Source: an uncultured Saprospiraceae bacterium (lineage in GTDB: Bacteria > Bacteroidota > Bacteroidia > Chitinophagales > Saprospiraceae). Taken from it: a stretch of 34,599 nucleotides of DNA. Both the position numbers and the translations under genes were made by a program. The stretch lies in contig CALLFA010000248.1 of the NCBI GenBank assembly GCA_937997635.1, positions 1 through 34,599 on the forward strand. The letters are read 5' to 3'. The notes under the pieces were generated by a model. It was not told the DNA's origin. It searched no databases and saw only the letters and a list, made by a program, of their open reading frames with translations. Positions 17,966 through 27,030 of this stretch are shown in pieces (the stretch's first letter is position 1; each line of letters opens with the position of its first letter).

Positions 17966-18643
17966 TTATTCCTGCAATTTTATGGTGCTCGAAAATACAT
18001 TCATCTGAGGATGAACTGGGTTGCCGGATGAGCGTCTAAAGCTCACAATCTGACCAACATGATAAATCGCATCAGTCAGTGGTCCACTCAACAAATTCCA
18101 AACTGGAAAGGCAGATTCTTGTTCGCCCCTTTTAAAAATAATGGTGTGGTTTTCCAAATCTTCAACACTACGAAAGGCGTCACTTGCTTCTTTAAATTGC
18201 TTCAATGTCAACACACGTAATTCTTCAAATTCCACATCAGGTGTCGTTGATGGACGCACATTAGGTTCGTTTAAAGCCGCATTCCTTATCATAGAAGATA
18301 AGCCATACAAATGCTCCAACACATCTTGTGGAGGTCTGCCATCATTCCCCGGAAGGTAAGCTAGATCTTCAGCTCTCAATCGATGCGTTGCCCAATAATA
18401 GCGAAAGCCTAAGCCATCAATCACTCTTGAAATGACTGACCCAGCAGAATCGTCTTCTGGAGTCCCGTCTATCTTTGCATATGGAATACTTGGATCCAGA
18501 TCACTTTGTTTAACATCGAATGATAATGATTGTATTTTCTTTTCGACCATATTTTCTTTTTCTACTGCGGGAGGTTTTACGTCTTGAGTTTTACAAGCAA
18601 GAATACAGATCAAAAACAGCCCTAGGGTGTATGTCAATTTCAT
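17966..18643 (-). CDS. DinB-like domain lipoprotein
   Basis: 225 residues, exported. The N terminus MKLTYTLGLFLICILAC is a lipoprotein signal with lipobox ILAC (Cys17), so the protein should be membrane-anchored outside the cytoplasm. After a polar linker, residues ~65-220 look like a DinB-type four-helix bundle: ISRVIDGLGFRYYWATHRLR, then VLEHLYGLSSMIRN with a possible metal His, then LKQFKEASDAF, then DAIYHVGQIVSFRRSSGNP, which matches the family's H..H.GQI...R...G segment with Asp replacing the first His. DinB-superfamily members are usually cytosolic metal-dependent thiol transferases or hydrolases, so an exported member is less usual. The substrate is unknown. A well-spaced promoter precedes it, and it is divergent from trpD. 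Confidence 0.7.
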   Translation of the reverse strand: MKLTYTLGLFLICILACKTQDVKPPAVEKENMVEKKIQSLSFDVKQSDLDPSIPYAKIDGTPEDDSAGSVISRVIDGLGFRYYWATHRLRAEDLAYLPGNDGRPPQDVLEHLYGLSSMIRNAALNEPNVRPSTTPDVEFEELRVLTLKQFKEASDAFRSVEDLENHTIIFKRGEQESAFPVWNLLSGPLTDAIYHVGQIVSFRRSSGNPVHPQMNVFSSTIKLQE

Positions 18644-18658
18644 AATGGATATTTATGG

Positions 18659-18688
18659 CAAAATTAAATGAGTTCTGCAATATGTCAA
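18659..18688 (-). promoter_or_regulatory. Bacteroidota promoter of the DinB-like lipoprotein gene
   Basis: Read on the minus strand, TTG (18688-18686), a 19-bp spacer and TAATTTTG (18666-18659) match the TTG / TAnnTTTG consensus exactly. The -7 box ends 15 nt before the ATG at 18643, giving a very short leader. Confidence 0.7.
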
Positions 18689-18732
18689 TATTTGAGTCTA
18701 CCAAGAATACATATAAAATTTATTAATGTTTA

Positions 18733-18740
18733 TATATTTG
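18733..18740 (+). promoter_or_regulatory. Candidate -7 box upstream of trpD
   Basis: A perfect TAnnTTTG element (TATATTTG) lies 69 nt before the trpD ATG. No TTG is found at the expected -33 distance in this very AT-rich stretch, so support is modest. Confidence 0.35.
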
Positions 18741-18809
18741 AATATCAATTGATTAATCAATACTAAAATTATGTAAATGATTGATTACTTTTGGATCTAT
18801 AATTTGTAA

Positions 18810-19817
18810 ATGATGGCTTCATTCAACATCAAAGAATACCTGAACAGGCTTTTTAAACAAGAAATCTTGACCAAAGCGGATACCAAAGAGATACTCACGC
18901 AGATTGGTAATGGCAATGTGGAGCCTCATCAGACAGCAGCTCTTTTGAGTTGTTATCAAATGAGGCCAGTAACTGGGGAAGAGCTTTCCGGTTTCAGAGA
19001 AGCTATGATCGACTTGTGCACACCCATTGACTTTGTCAGGGAAGACATCATTGATATTGTAGGAACTGGCGGAGATGGTAAAAACACCTTTAATATATCT
19101 ACAGTCAGCTCTTTTGTTGTTGCAGGTGCTGGATATAAAGTCGCCAAGCATGGCAACAAGGGAGTGTCGTCGCCTTGTGGATCGTCCAATGTCTTAGAAC
19201 ATCTCGGCTATACTTTCTCTAATGAGTATGACAAGTTAAAAGGTGATTTGGATAGAGCAAATTTTTGTTTTTTCCACGCACCCTTTTTTCATCCAGCCAT
19301 GAAAGAGGTGGTACCAATCAGGAAAGCACTACAAGTAAAAACCTTCTTTAATGTGATGGGCCCCTTACTCAATCCTGCGCAGCCAATGCAGCAGTTCTCT
19401 GGTGTGTATGCTAAGGCAATTCTTCCTTTATATGAGAAAGTGTTTACGGATATGGGTACCAACTTTGGGGTTGTATATGCACATGATGGCTATGATGAAA
19501 TTTCACTGACCGGTGAGTTTACCGTTGTTACATCACAGGGATCACAAGTATACAGTCCTGAAGACATAGGCTTTGCCAAAGTCAACCCAGAAGATCTATT
19601 TGGTGGAGAGACCGTAGAAGAAGCAGCCACGATTTTTAAAACCATACTTAATCGAAAAGGCTCTGAATCCCAAAACAATGTGGTGATTGCAAATGCGGCA
19701 TTTGCTATACAGTGTTACGATCAGCAAAAATCAATAGAGAGTTGCATTAGTGAAGCAAAGGCCTCTTTAGAATCTGGAAAAGCATTTGAAAAACTACAAT
19801 TAGCAACCGAACGTTAA
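18810..19817 (+). CDS. trpD: Anthranilate phosphoribosyltransferase
   Basis: A 335-residue enzyme of tryptophan synthesis that joins anthranilate to PRPP. The helical N-terminal domain is followed by the PRPP site GTGGDGKNTFNISTVSS (about 87-103), KHGNKGVSSPCGSSNVLEHLG (anthranilate and phosphate binding), and GPLLNPAQPMQQFSGVYAK. The size is normal. No other trp genes are beside it; its neighbours downstream are a SUI1/YciH homologue (37 bp) and nhaD. Either the trp pathway is scattered in this genome or this is a second copy. Two adjacent ATG codons (18810 and 18813) are possible starts. Confidence 0.93.
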   Translation: MMASFNIKEYLNRLFKQEILTKADTKEILTQIGNGNVEPHQTAALLSCYQMRPVTGEELSGFREAMIDLCTPIDFVREDIIDIVGTGGDGKNTFNISTVSSFVVAGAGYKVAKHGNKGVSSPCGSSNVLEHLGYTFSNEYDKLKGDLDRANFCFFHAPFFHPAMKEVVPIRKALQVKTFFNVMGPLLNPAQPMQQFSGVYAKAILPLYEKVFTDMGTNFGVVYAHDGYDEISLTGEFTVVTSQGSQVYSPEDIGFAKVNPEDLFGGETVEEAATIFKTILNRKGSESQNNVVIANAAFAIQCYDQQKSIESCISEAKASLESGKAFEKLQLATER

Positions 19818-19854
19818 TAAGCTATAATTTTGTTAGACATTTTTATCAATCAAC

Positions 19855-20217
19855 ATGGATAAAGACAAAAAGAATGTGTCGCTAAGCTGGGAAGATTTCC
19901 AGGCCATGGGCAATCCAGAAAATGCGCCTGAAACTCCAGAAGAATCATCTGAAGAACAAGAACCTGAAAAAAGTAAGATGGTAGTGAGGGTCTATCTGGA
20001 ACGAAAAAACAGAGGAGGAAAGACCGCAACCATAATCAAAGGCCTTGATTTATATGATGACGAATTGGAAGTTTTGGCTAAAAAACTAAAGAGTTCGCTT
20101 GGCATTGGCGGAGCAGTTAAGGACGGCGAAATCGTTTTACAAGGTGATAAACGCGTGAAAACATGCGAATATTTAAAAAAACAAGGATATAGCAATACTA
20201 AAAATGCAGGGGCTTAA
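19855..20217 (+). CDS. yciH: SUI1/YciH-family translation initiation factor homologue
   Basis: 120 residues. An acidic, flexible N terminus (about 1-38, Glu/Pro-rich) precedes the SUI1/eIF1 domain (about 40-112) with RKNRGGKTATIIKGL, a variable loop, LGIGGAVKDGEIVLQGDKR and VKTCEYLKKQGY. In bacteria YciH/SUI1 proteins bind the 30S subunit, and the E. coli homologue can discriminate initiator tRNA and start codons. Length and motif order are as expected. It follows trpD by 37 bp and precedes nhaD, so it may be co-transcribed with trpD. Confidence 0.92.
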   Translation: MDKDKKNVSLSWEDFQAMGNPENAPETPEESSEEQEPEKSKMVVRVYLERKNRGGKTATIIKGLDLYDDELEVLAKKLKSSLGIGGAVKDGEIVLQGDKRVKTCEYLKKQGYSNTKNAGA

Positions 20218-20319
20218 GTAGATCAAAGTAGTTTATTATATTGCGGTTGCTAACGTAAATGAACACTTGAGGATTTTACATAGTATTCCACGAGTTAACA
20301 TTTGACAAAATTATTATCG

Positions 20320-21648
20320 ATGCTGATTGGAGTTATTTTATGTTTTATCCTTGGTTATGTTGCTATTGTATTTGAACACCCTCTCAAACTAGATAAAACG
20401 GTTCCTGCCTTATTGATGGCAGCACTATGCTGGGCATTCATTTCTATAGGTCATCTTCCTTTACTTGATCATCATTTTCACCATATGGATGAAGGTGGAG
20501 ACTACTACAAATGGTTGAGTCCTGTACTTCTCCATCACATTGGTAAAACAGCAGAGATACTGGTCTTCCTGATTGGAGCAATGACAATTGTTGAATTGGT
20601 TGATCTGCACAAAGGGTTTGCTGTCATTACGAACAGAATTACCACGACCAGCAAAAAGAAGATGTTGTTCTTAATTTGTGTATTAGGCTTTTTCCTTTCA
20701 GCAACATTAGACAACCTAGCATCTACAATTGTACTTGTTTCTTTACTGAGAAGACTTGTTCCTAACAAAAAAGAAAGACTCTGGTTTGTGAGTCTTGGTG
20801 TCATTGCAGCTAATGCTGGAGGTGCGTGGTCCCCAATTGGAGACGTAACAACAACCATGCTTTGGATTCAGGATAAAGTATCTACACTAGGTTTGATCCA
20901 GAATTTGGTCATCCCTTCTGTCGTTTGCATCGTAGTTCCTGCAGTAATTGCTAGTTTCTTACCTGCGTTTAGAGGAACCATAACACCACCTGAAAATAGA
21001 GATGTCGAAAAAGACATACAAGAAGAAAACCTGCTTAGTAGCCGAGTCATGTTGATGGTCGGTGTCGGAGCATTGGTCTTTGTACCGGTCTTTAAAGCCA
21101 TTACGCATTTGCCACCATATGTAGGCATGATGTTAGGTTTGGGTGTGGTGTGGTTAGTCTCAGAATACATTCATCCTGAAGAGGACTTTGATGAAGAGCG
21201 CAAACATTTGTATTCAGCACATACAGCATTGTCTCGAATTGAGATGTCTAGTATCCTTTTCTTTCTTGGGATTTTATTGGCAGTTGCCGCATTGGAATCC
21301 CTGGGTGTTTTACTAGACATCGCACAATACCTCGACAATAATATACCGAATAGGAATGTCGTGGTTATGCTTATAGGAGTCTTTTCTGCCATCATTGACA
21401 ATGTCCCTCTTGTCGCTGGTACAATGGGAATGTACCAATACCCTACCGATGATTATTTGTGGCATTTTATTGCCTATTCAGCTGGTACTGGTGGGTCGAT
21501 GTTAATCATCGGATCTGCTGCAGGTGTCGCTGCAATGGGAATGGAAAGAATAGATTTCATTTGGTATTTGAAAAATATTGGGTGGCTTGCTGCTATTGGT
21601 TTTGTAGCCGGAGCAATTGTCTACATTGCTTTAAATGGTGGTGGGTAA
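20320..21648 (+). CDS. nhaD: NhaD-type Na+/H+ antiporter
   Basis: About 442 residues and roughly a dozen membrane segments; a member of the ion transporter superfamily that exchanges Na+ (or Li+) for H+ at the inner membrane. Recognisable pieces are GYVAIVFEHPLKLDK at the N terminus, SATLDNLASTIVLVSLLRRL, AGGAWSPIGDVTTTMLWI, IDNVPLVAGTMGMYQYP and GGSMLIIGSAAGVAAMG, all typical of NhaD. The ATG at 20320 (MLIGVILCFILGYVAI) is preferred; a TTG at 20302 would add six residues, and no ATG lies further upstream. A sodium antiporter fits a marine or saline habitat. It converges on the DUF4403-like gene with only 18 bp between stops. Confidence 0.93.
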   Translation: MLIGVILCFILGYVAIVFEHPLKLDKTVPALLMAALCWAFISIGHLPLLDHHFHHMDEGGDYYKWLSPVLLHHIGKTAEILVFLIGAMTIVELVDLHKGFAVITNRITTTSKKKMLFLICVLGFFLSATLDNLASTIVLVSLLRRLVPNKKERLWFVSLGVIAANAGGAWSPIGDVTTTMLWIQDKVSTLGLIQNLVIPSVVCIVVPAVIASFLPAFRGTITPPENRDVEKDIQEENLLSSRVMLMVGVGALVFVPVFKAITHLPPYVGMMLGLGVVWLVSEYIHPEEDFDEERKHLYSAHTALSRIEMSSILFFLGILLAVAALESLGVLLDIAQYLDNNIPNRNVVVMLIGVFSAIIDNVPLVAGTMGMYQYPTDDYLWHFIAYSAGTGGSMLIIGSAAGVAAMGMERIDFIWYLKNIGWLAAIGFVAGAIVYIALNGGG

Positions 21649-21666
21649 ATAAATATACTTAACCCA

Positions 21667-22353
21667 TCAAACTTCCTTTCCAGTTTTTAACATTATTTCA
21701 GGGAGTTTCTGGTCCTCTGGCTGAATGCTTGACAAGCTAATCAATGGCTTACCTATTAATTCTGCTTCAATAATAATCGTATCGGTATTGTCTGTAATGG
21801 CATTGATCTTTAAAGCAGATACATTAGCGACAAGTTGAATGGTCGTTTTTGCCAACGATAGTTTTTGATTGAAATGAGGAAGCAGTAGTCTTATGTGTTT
21901 TTGCAAATCGGACACTGCATTCATCTGGTCATTTATCATCTCTACTATACTTCCTTTTTGGTTATCAATTGCTGCATCTACAATTGACTTTACAGGCAGC
22001 TGAATCAAACCAAAACTAACATCTGGACTTTCTACCCAGCGATGAGAATCATAATTGAATTTGGCTTGCAATCGCCAATCCTTGCTAAGACTGTATGTTG
22101 CTGAGCAATTCAATTCGACAACACCATCACCTGCAACATCTGCTAACAGTGTCTTTTTTTCAACACCGACTTTTGCAGTTAATGAAATGGAAAGTAATGA
22201 ATTAGTAAAACTGACGGCGTTTAAAGAAAGCTGAGATAATTTGGCCGTCGTTCCTTTGACATCAAAGGTCAATTTAGAAGATGGAATGGTGGAAAGATGG
22301 TAATTGCATTCATTCAATAACTGTTGCTTTTCAACTGTGATAATTAATTCCAT
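21667..22353 (-). CDS. DUF4403-like protein, short form
   Basis: 228 residues with no signal peptide or membrane segment that I can see. The middle part, DWRLQAKFNYDSHRWVESP followed by DVSFGLIQLPVKSIVDAAID (about 96-134), resembles the conserved W-x-x-x-x-x-x-x-Y-x-W-x-E-x-P ... P-V-x-x-I-V-D core of DUF4403, a Bacteroidota family of unknown function that is usually about twice as long and exported. After it comes a helix rich in Asp/Gln (NDQMNAVSDLQKHIRLLLP), then beta-rich sequence (IIIEAELIGKPLISL). This may be a half-length relative or only a distant one. It stands alone, convergent with nhaD and divergent from the histidine kinase. Confidence 0.5.
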   Translation of the reverse strand: MELIITVEKQQLLNECNYHLSTIPSSKLTFDVKGTTAKLSQLSLNAVSFTNSLLSISLTAKVGVEKKTLLADVAGDGVVELNCSATYSLSKDWRLQAKFNYDSHRWVESPDVSFGLIQLPVKSIVDAAIDNQKGSIVEMINDQMNAVSDLQKHIRLLLPHFNQKLSLAKTTIQLVANVSALKINAITDNTDTIIIEAELIGKPLISLSSIQPEDQKLPEIMLKTGKEV

Positions 22354-22521
22354 ATTTACTTCTTACTAAGTTCGAATAGTAAAATCTACCCAAACATATC
22401 TAAATTCTGCGTAGAGATTGGCTTGGCAAATAAACCATTTGCTTTTCGTTTATTTTGCCGTACTGATTTATTTGTATAGTTTAGTTGTTTATATTTATAG
22501 CTACTCACTATAAAATTTGAA

Positions 22522-23727
22522 ATGAGACATTTAAGTATCCCCGTACTGCTGTATCTTTTCTTATCAATTCATACTGGATTTTGCCAACTGCCTGTTGTCA
22601 ATGAATATGCTGATGCTGTTAAGGACACCATAGAATGGTTGAAACTTGACGAACAGACTGCTTTGGAAAGTGGTGAATATCAGATTGCCTATGAGAAAAG
22701 AATTGTCATTGAAAGTCTGGAGGAAAAATTAATGTATGAAGAGAATGATTTTTTCATTGCAATGAAGCAGCAAGATTTTGATTTAAAAAGAAAAGATTTA
22801 GAAAATCAATTATTGGTAGCTGAGAATACAAGAAAAGCTCGATTTGAAAAAACCTTATGCGTCGTCATTGGCTTATTGACCTTAATCCTCATAGGATCCT
22901 ATCTACTTTGGCGTCAGAACAAAACATTCTCCAATAAACTTCAAGAAAAAGTCAGAGACCAAACGCAATCGCTTAAGGTAATGAACGAACAACTCATTGA
23001 TAATAACAGAGAATTAAAAAGATTTAGTCATATAGCTTCTCATGACATTAAAGAGCCAATTCGGAATATTGGCAGTTTTATAAAGTTGATTAAACGGAAA
23101 ATTACTCCTGAACAAAAACGAAGTCTACATGCCTATTTTGACATCATAGATAAAAGTACCAACCAGATTTACACCTTAGTGGAAGACATTATGCAGTACA
23201 CTAAAATTGGCAACACAGAAAACATACCAACAGAAACCGTTCAACTTGATGATATGTTGAACTCAATAAAATCAAATTTGAGTACATTCATTTCTAATAA
23301 TAATGCTGTTGTTGAAGGTGAAAATCTACTATCTATCCAATCGAGTAAATCTCTTATATTCATCGTCTTAAAAAATCTAATCGAAAACGGCATCAAATAC
23401 AACCAAGAAGAACAACCCCATATCATGGTCTCTTACATAAAAACAGATTACGGCCACGAAATCAACGTGAGAGACAATGGCATTGGTATTATCTCAGAAT
23501 ACCGTAAAGGGATTTTCGATATGTTCACTCGCCTACACACTCGAAATGAATATGACGGTACAGGTCTAGGGTTATCCATTGTACAATCTTGCGTACATAG
23601 ATTAGGTGGTGTCATTCAGCTAAAATCCGAAGTAGGTGTTGGCAGCAAGTTTACTGTAATTTTACCAGTGAAGGCGATAGAGGAACAATCCAATGAAAAT
23701 ATAACGACTATGACAAAGGCAGGTTAG
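22522..23727 (+). CDS. Membrane histidine kinase with a short periplasmic region
   Basis: A 401-residue two-component sensor kinase. The signal peptide (about 1-21) is followed by a short, charged, helical periplasmic part (about 25-110), a membrane segment (FEKTLCVVIGLLTLILIGSYLLW, about 112-134) and a cytoplasmic coiled coil (about 138-168). The DHp helix has SHDIKEPIRN with His174 as phosphoacceptor. The ATPase domain shows the N box (NLIENGIKYN, ~286), G1 DNGIGI (~318-323), the F region and G2 GTGLGLS (~347). The coiled-coil linker resembles the tail of Bacteroidota kinases that carry TPR sensors, but no TPR repeats are visible, so it looks like a sensor-reduced form. No response regulator lies nearby, making it an orphan. 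Signal unknown. Confidence 0.92.
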   Translation: MRHLSIPVLLYLFLSIHTGFCQLPVVNEYADAVKDTIEWLKLDEQTALESGEYQIAYEKRIVIESLEEKLMYEENDFFIAMKQQDFDLKRKDLENQLLVAENTRKARFEKTLCVVIGLLTLILIGSYLLWRQNKTFSNKLQEKVRDQTQSLKVMNEQLIDNNRELKRFSHIASHDIKEPIRNIGSFIKLIKRKITPEQKRSLHAYFDIIDKSTNQIYTLVEDIMQYTKIGNTENIPTETVQLDDMLNSIKSNLSTFISNNNAVVEGENLLSIQSSKSLIFIVLKNLIENGIKYNQEEQPHIMVSYIKTDYGHEINVRDNGIGIISEYRKGIFDMFTRLHTRNEYDGTGLGLSIVQSCVHRLGGVIQLKSEVGVGSKFTVILPVKAIEEQSNENITTMTKAG

Positions 23728-23908
23728 AAAGCAGTCTACTGACTTTTTAGCAATTTGCTTACTTAAAAATGTACAGGATAGTACTTCTCTGTAAGCTGTA
23801 TACGGCCAAGCTATCTAGTGTCAAGATCGACTGAACAAACCACCATAACAGCTTTTTTTAACGAATAAAATAATCACATTAACTATCTTAGTCGCAAACA
23901 CATATCAC
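23728..23908. other. Gap between the histidine kinase and the BNR protein
   Basis: About 180 bp. A weak hairpin AGTC-TACT-GACT (23733-23744) followed by TTTT might end the kinase transcript. TATCTTAG at 23884-23891 is a near-match to a -7 box for the BNR gene, without a -33 element. Confidence 0.3.
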
Positions 23909-26900
23909 ATGGTCCGTTTATCTATCATTTTATTCATTTTACTCAGCTTTGATTATTCATCGTTCACGCTCCAAGCACAGTCCATTGACGAGTCGTTGTA
24001 CTCTGGTGTCGAGTGGAGGCATATTGGTCCTTTCAGAGGCGGACGATCTTGTGCAGTCACTGGTGTGCCTGGCAAGCCAAACTTATTTTATATGGGCAAT
24101 GCAGGTGGAGGCGTCTGGAAAACTCAAGATGGTGGACAATCTTGGGAAAACATTTCGGATGGCTATTTTGGTGGATCAATAGGGAGTGTTGCTGTAAGCG
24201 AATCAGACAATAATGTTATTTATGTGGGAGGCGGAGAAAAGACTGTAAGAGGCAATGTGTCCTATGGCTATGGTGCATGGAGATCGGTGGATGGAGGCAA
24301 ATCTTGGGAATCAATCGGCCTCGAGAATTCAAGACATATTTCTAGAATACGCATCAACCCCAATAATGCAGATATAGCTTATGCTGCTGTCATGGGAGAC
24401 TTGTATAAAGGGAGCCAAGAAAGAGGAGTTTACAAAACCATTGATGGCGGAAAAAATTGGAAACGAGTCCTTTTTGCGAATGCAGATGCAGGCGCAGTTG
24501 ACTTAGTCATTGACCCGAATAACCCTCGTGTGCTGTATGCATCAACTTGGAGAATAAGACGAACACCTTACGATTTATCATCTGGTGGTGAAGGCTCTGG
24601 ATTATGGAAAAGTACAGACAGTGGAGAAACATGGACAGAAATCTCTGGTAATGAAGGACTACCTTCAGGTGATTGGGGAATTTCAGGTGTTGCTGTTTCG
24701 CCACTAAATTCCGAAAGAGTCTGGGCTTTGATAGAAAATGAGAATGGTGGTGTCTATCGATCGGATGATGCTGGCAAAACCTGGAAAAAACTAAATGAAA
24801 GTCGCGCACTAAGACAAAGAGCGTGGTACTACACCAGAATCTATGCAGACACACAAGACGAAGATATCGTATACGTGGTCAATGTCAGATACCACAGATC
24901 CAAAGATGGCGGGAAGACTTTCTCACCATATGTAGCACCCCACGGTGATCATCATGACCTTTGGATTGCACCAGAAGACAATCAACGGATGATTATTGGT
25001 GATGATGGTGGAGCACAAGTCAGCTACAATGCCGGTGACACATGGTCGACATACCACAATCAACCAACAGCCCAATTTTATCGAGTCACAACAGACAATC
25101 ACGAACCATACAGAATTTATGTTGCACAACAAGACAACAGTACACTTCGAATAGCACACAGATCAAGTGGAGGTTCCATTAGTGAAAGTGATTGGGAGCC
25201 ATCAGCTGGAGGAGAATCAGCTCATCTAGCACCTGACCCTCTCAATCCAGAAATTGTATATGGCGGTAGTTATGGTGGATTCCTAACAAGAAAAGACCAC
25301 TCCAATAACACCACAAGAGCCATCAATGTATGGCCTGATAATCCGATGGGCCACGGTGCTGAAGGAATGAAATATCGATTCCAATGGAATTTTCCCATTT
25401 TCTTCTCGAAGCACGATCCTAAAAAATTATATACGGCATCTAACCATCTACATGTCACGACAAACGAAGGTCAAAGTTGGGAAATCATAAGCCCCGACCT
25501 GACTAGAAATGATCCAGAAAAACTTGGCCCTTCTGGCGGTCCTATAACCAAAGACAATACCGGAGTTGAATATTACTGTACTATTTTTGCTGTTGACGAA
25601 TCACCACTTACTGAAGGGGTTATCTGGGCAGGCTCAGATGATGGTTTGATTCATTTGACTAAAAATGGAGGAGGAGATTGGACAAATGTCACACCTTCTA
25701 ATCTGCCAGAATGGTTGATGATCAACAGCATTGAACCTGATCCATTTAACGAAGCTGGCTGCTATGTAGCTGGCACTTTATACAAGACTGGTGATTACAG
25801 ACCATATCTTTATAAGACCGATAACTGGGGTGCATCATGGACGAAGATCACCAATGGCATTCCAAATGATCATTTTACCAGAGTACTTAGAGCTGATCCA
25901 AAGCGGAAAGGTCTCTTGTATGCAGGTACAGAAACAGGCATGTATATTTCATTTAATGACGGGAGACAATGGACTAAGTTTCAGCAAAACTTACCTATTG
26001 TCCCAATTACAGATTTAGCCATAAAAAACGATAATTTAATCGCTGCAACTCAAGGTCGTAGCATTTGGATGATTGATGATTTAACAGTCTTACATCAGCT
26101 TGATCCCAATATTGCTAACAAGAATGTACATTTATTCCAGCCTACAGACGCTGCACGACTTGCTGGCTCTCAAAACAAGGATGTAAAAGGCGCAGGCATG
26201 AATCATCCATCTGGAGTTATGATCAATTACGCCTTACCAAAATTTACTGAAGAAGACAGTATATCCATCAGCTTCTTGGACAACACTGGTCGGCTGATCA
26301 GAACCTACAGCAATAAAGCAAAAGAAAACAAAGACAAATTAGAAGTTAAAAAAGGAGCCAATACATTTGCTTGGGATATGCGCTATCCATCAGCAAAAGA
26401 TTTTGAAGGTATGATTATGTGGTGGGGATCACTCAATGGTGCAAAAGCGCCTCCAGGTAAATACGAAGTAAGGCTGGGTTTAAATGACAAGACAGAATCC
26501 TCGACATTTTCTATTTTGCCAAATCCCCAATTAGATTTATCTCAAGAAGATTATGAGGAGCAGTTTAATTTTATAAATGAAGTCAATGAAACTGTCTCCA
26601 GTGCTCATCAGACAATCATAGATATACGTGAACTTAAAAAACAAATGCAAGGCTATAAGCAGATAGCAAGCGACCAAACAAGTATCGTAACAGAAATAGA
26701 TCGCATCGATTCTCTATTGACTGGAGTCGAAACCACACTATATCAAACCAAAAATGAAAGTCGTCAAGATCCATTGAATTTTCCAATACAGTTAACCAAT
26801 AAATTGGCACACTTAAATTCGTTGACAGGCTTAAGTGATTTTAAACCTACATCTCAAGCGACAAGTCTTAAAAAAGAATTAGAAGATAAAATCTGGGCTG

Positions 26901-27013
26901 AAATAAATACGTATCAGCAAATAATTGAAAAAGATATTCCTAGTTTAAATCAGATGATCAAACTGAGTCAGATTGATGCGATAAAGGTGCCTAGCACTGT
27001 GGATAAGCCTTGA
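23909..27013 (+). CDS. Secreted BNR/Asp-box repeat protein (VPS10/sortilin-like propeller)
   Basis: 1034 residues. A signal peptide (1-24, ending LQAQ) is followed by two propeller-like regions (about 28-400 and 400-735) full of Asp boxes of the S-x-D-x-G-x-x-W type: TQDGGQSW, SVDGGKSW, TIDGGKNW, STDSGETW, SDDAGKTW, SKDGGKTF, TDNWGASW and SFNDGRQW. These are often annotated as glycosyl hydrolases or WD40/YVTN/BNR-like proteins; catalytic residues are not evident to me. Residues ~775-870 form a FlgD-like Ig domain (SISISFLDNTGRLIRTYSN ... PPGKYEVRLGL), followed by a helical C terminus (about 885-1034). No T9SS sorting domain is visible, so it is probably periplasmic or released another way. 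It stands alone, with small hairpin repeats downstream. Confidence 0.88.
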   Translation: MVRLSIILFILLSFDYSSFTLQAQSIDESLYSGVEWRHIGPFRGGRSCAVTGVPGKPNLFYMGNAGGGVWKTQDGGQSWENISDGYFGGSIGSVAVSESDNNVIYVGGGEKTVRGNVSYGYGAWRSVDGGKSWESIGLENSRHISRIRINPNNADIAYAAVMGDLYKGSQERGVYKTIDGGKNWKRVLFANADAGAVDLVIDPNNPRVLYASTWRIRRTPYDLSSGGEGSGLWKSTDSGETWTEISGNEGLPSGDWGISGVAVSPLNSERVWALIENENGGVYRSDDAGKTWKKLNESRALRQRAWYYTRIYADTQDEDIVYVVNVRYHRSKDGGKTFSPYVAPHGDHHDLWIAPEDNQRMIIGDDGGAQVSYNAGDTWSTYHNQPTAQFYRVTTDNHEPYRIYVAQQDNSTLRIAHRSSGGSISESDWEPSAGGESAHLAPDPLNPEIVYGGSYGGFLTRKDHSNNTTRAINVWPDNPMGHGAEGMKYRFQWNFPIFFSKHDPKKLYTASNHLHVTTNEGQSWEIISPDLTRNDPEKLGPSGGPITKDNTGVEYYCTIFAVDESPLTEGVIWAGSDDGLIHLTKNGGGDWTNVTPSNLPEWLMINSIEPDPFNEAGCYVAGTLYKTGDYRPYLYKTDNWGASWTKITNGIPNDHFTRVLRADPKRKGLLYAGTETGMYISFNDGRQWTKFQQNLPIVPITDLAIKNDNLIAATQGRSIWMIDDLTVLHQLDPNIANKNVHLFQPTDAARLAGSQNKDVKGAGMNHPSGVMINYALPKFTEEDSISISFLDNTGRLIRTYSNKAKENKDKLEVKKGANTFAWDMRYPSAKDFEGMIMWWGSLNGAKAPPGKYEVRLGLNDKTESSTFSILPNPQLDLSQEDYEEQFNFINEVNETVSSAHQTIIDIRELKKQMQGYKQIASDQTSIVTEIDRIDSLLTGVETTLYQTKNESRQDPLNFPIQLTNKLAHLNSLTGLSDFKPTSQATSLKKELEDKIWAEINTYQQIIEKDIPSLNQMIKLSQIDAIKVPSTVDKP

Positions 27014-27030
27014 TGTTTAAGTGTCAATTC

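Noticed and set aside
17794..18039. 81-residue plus-strand frame after the ribB-like gene
   Set aside because: It starts at TTG, overlaps the conserved 3' end of the DinB-like gene antisense, and has no recognisable feature.
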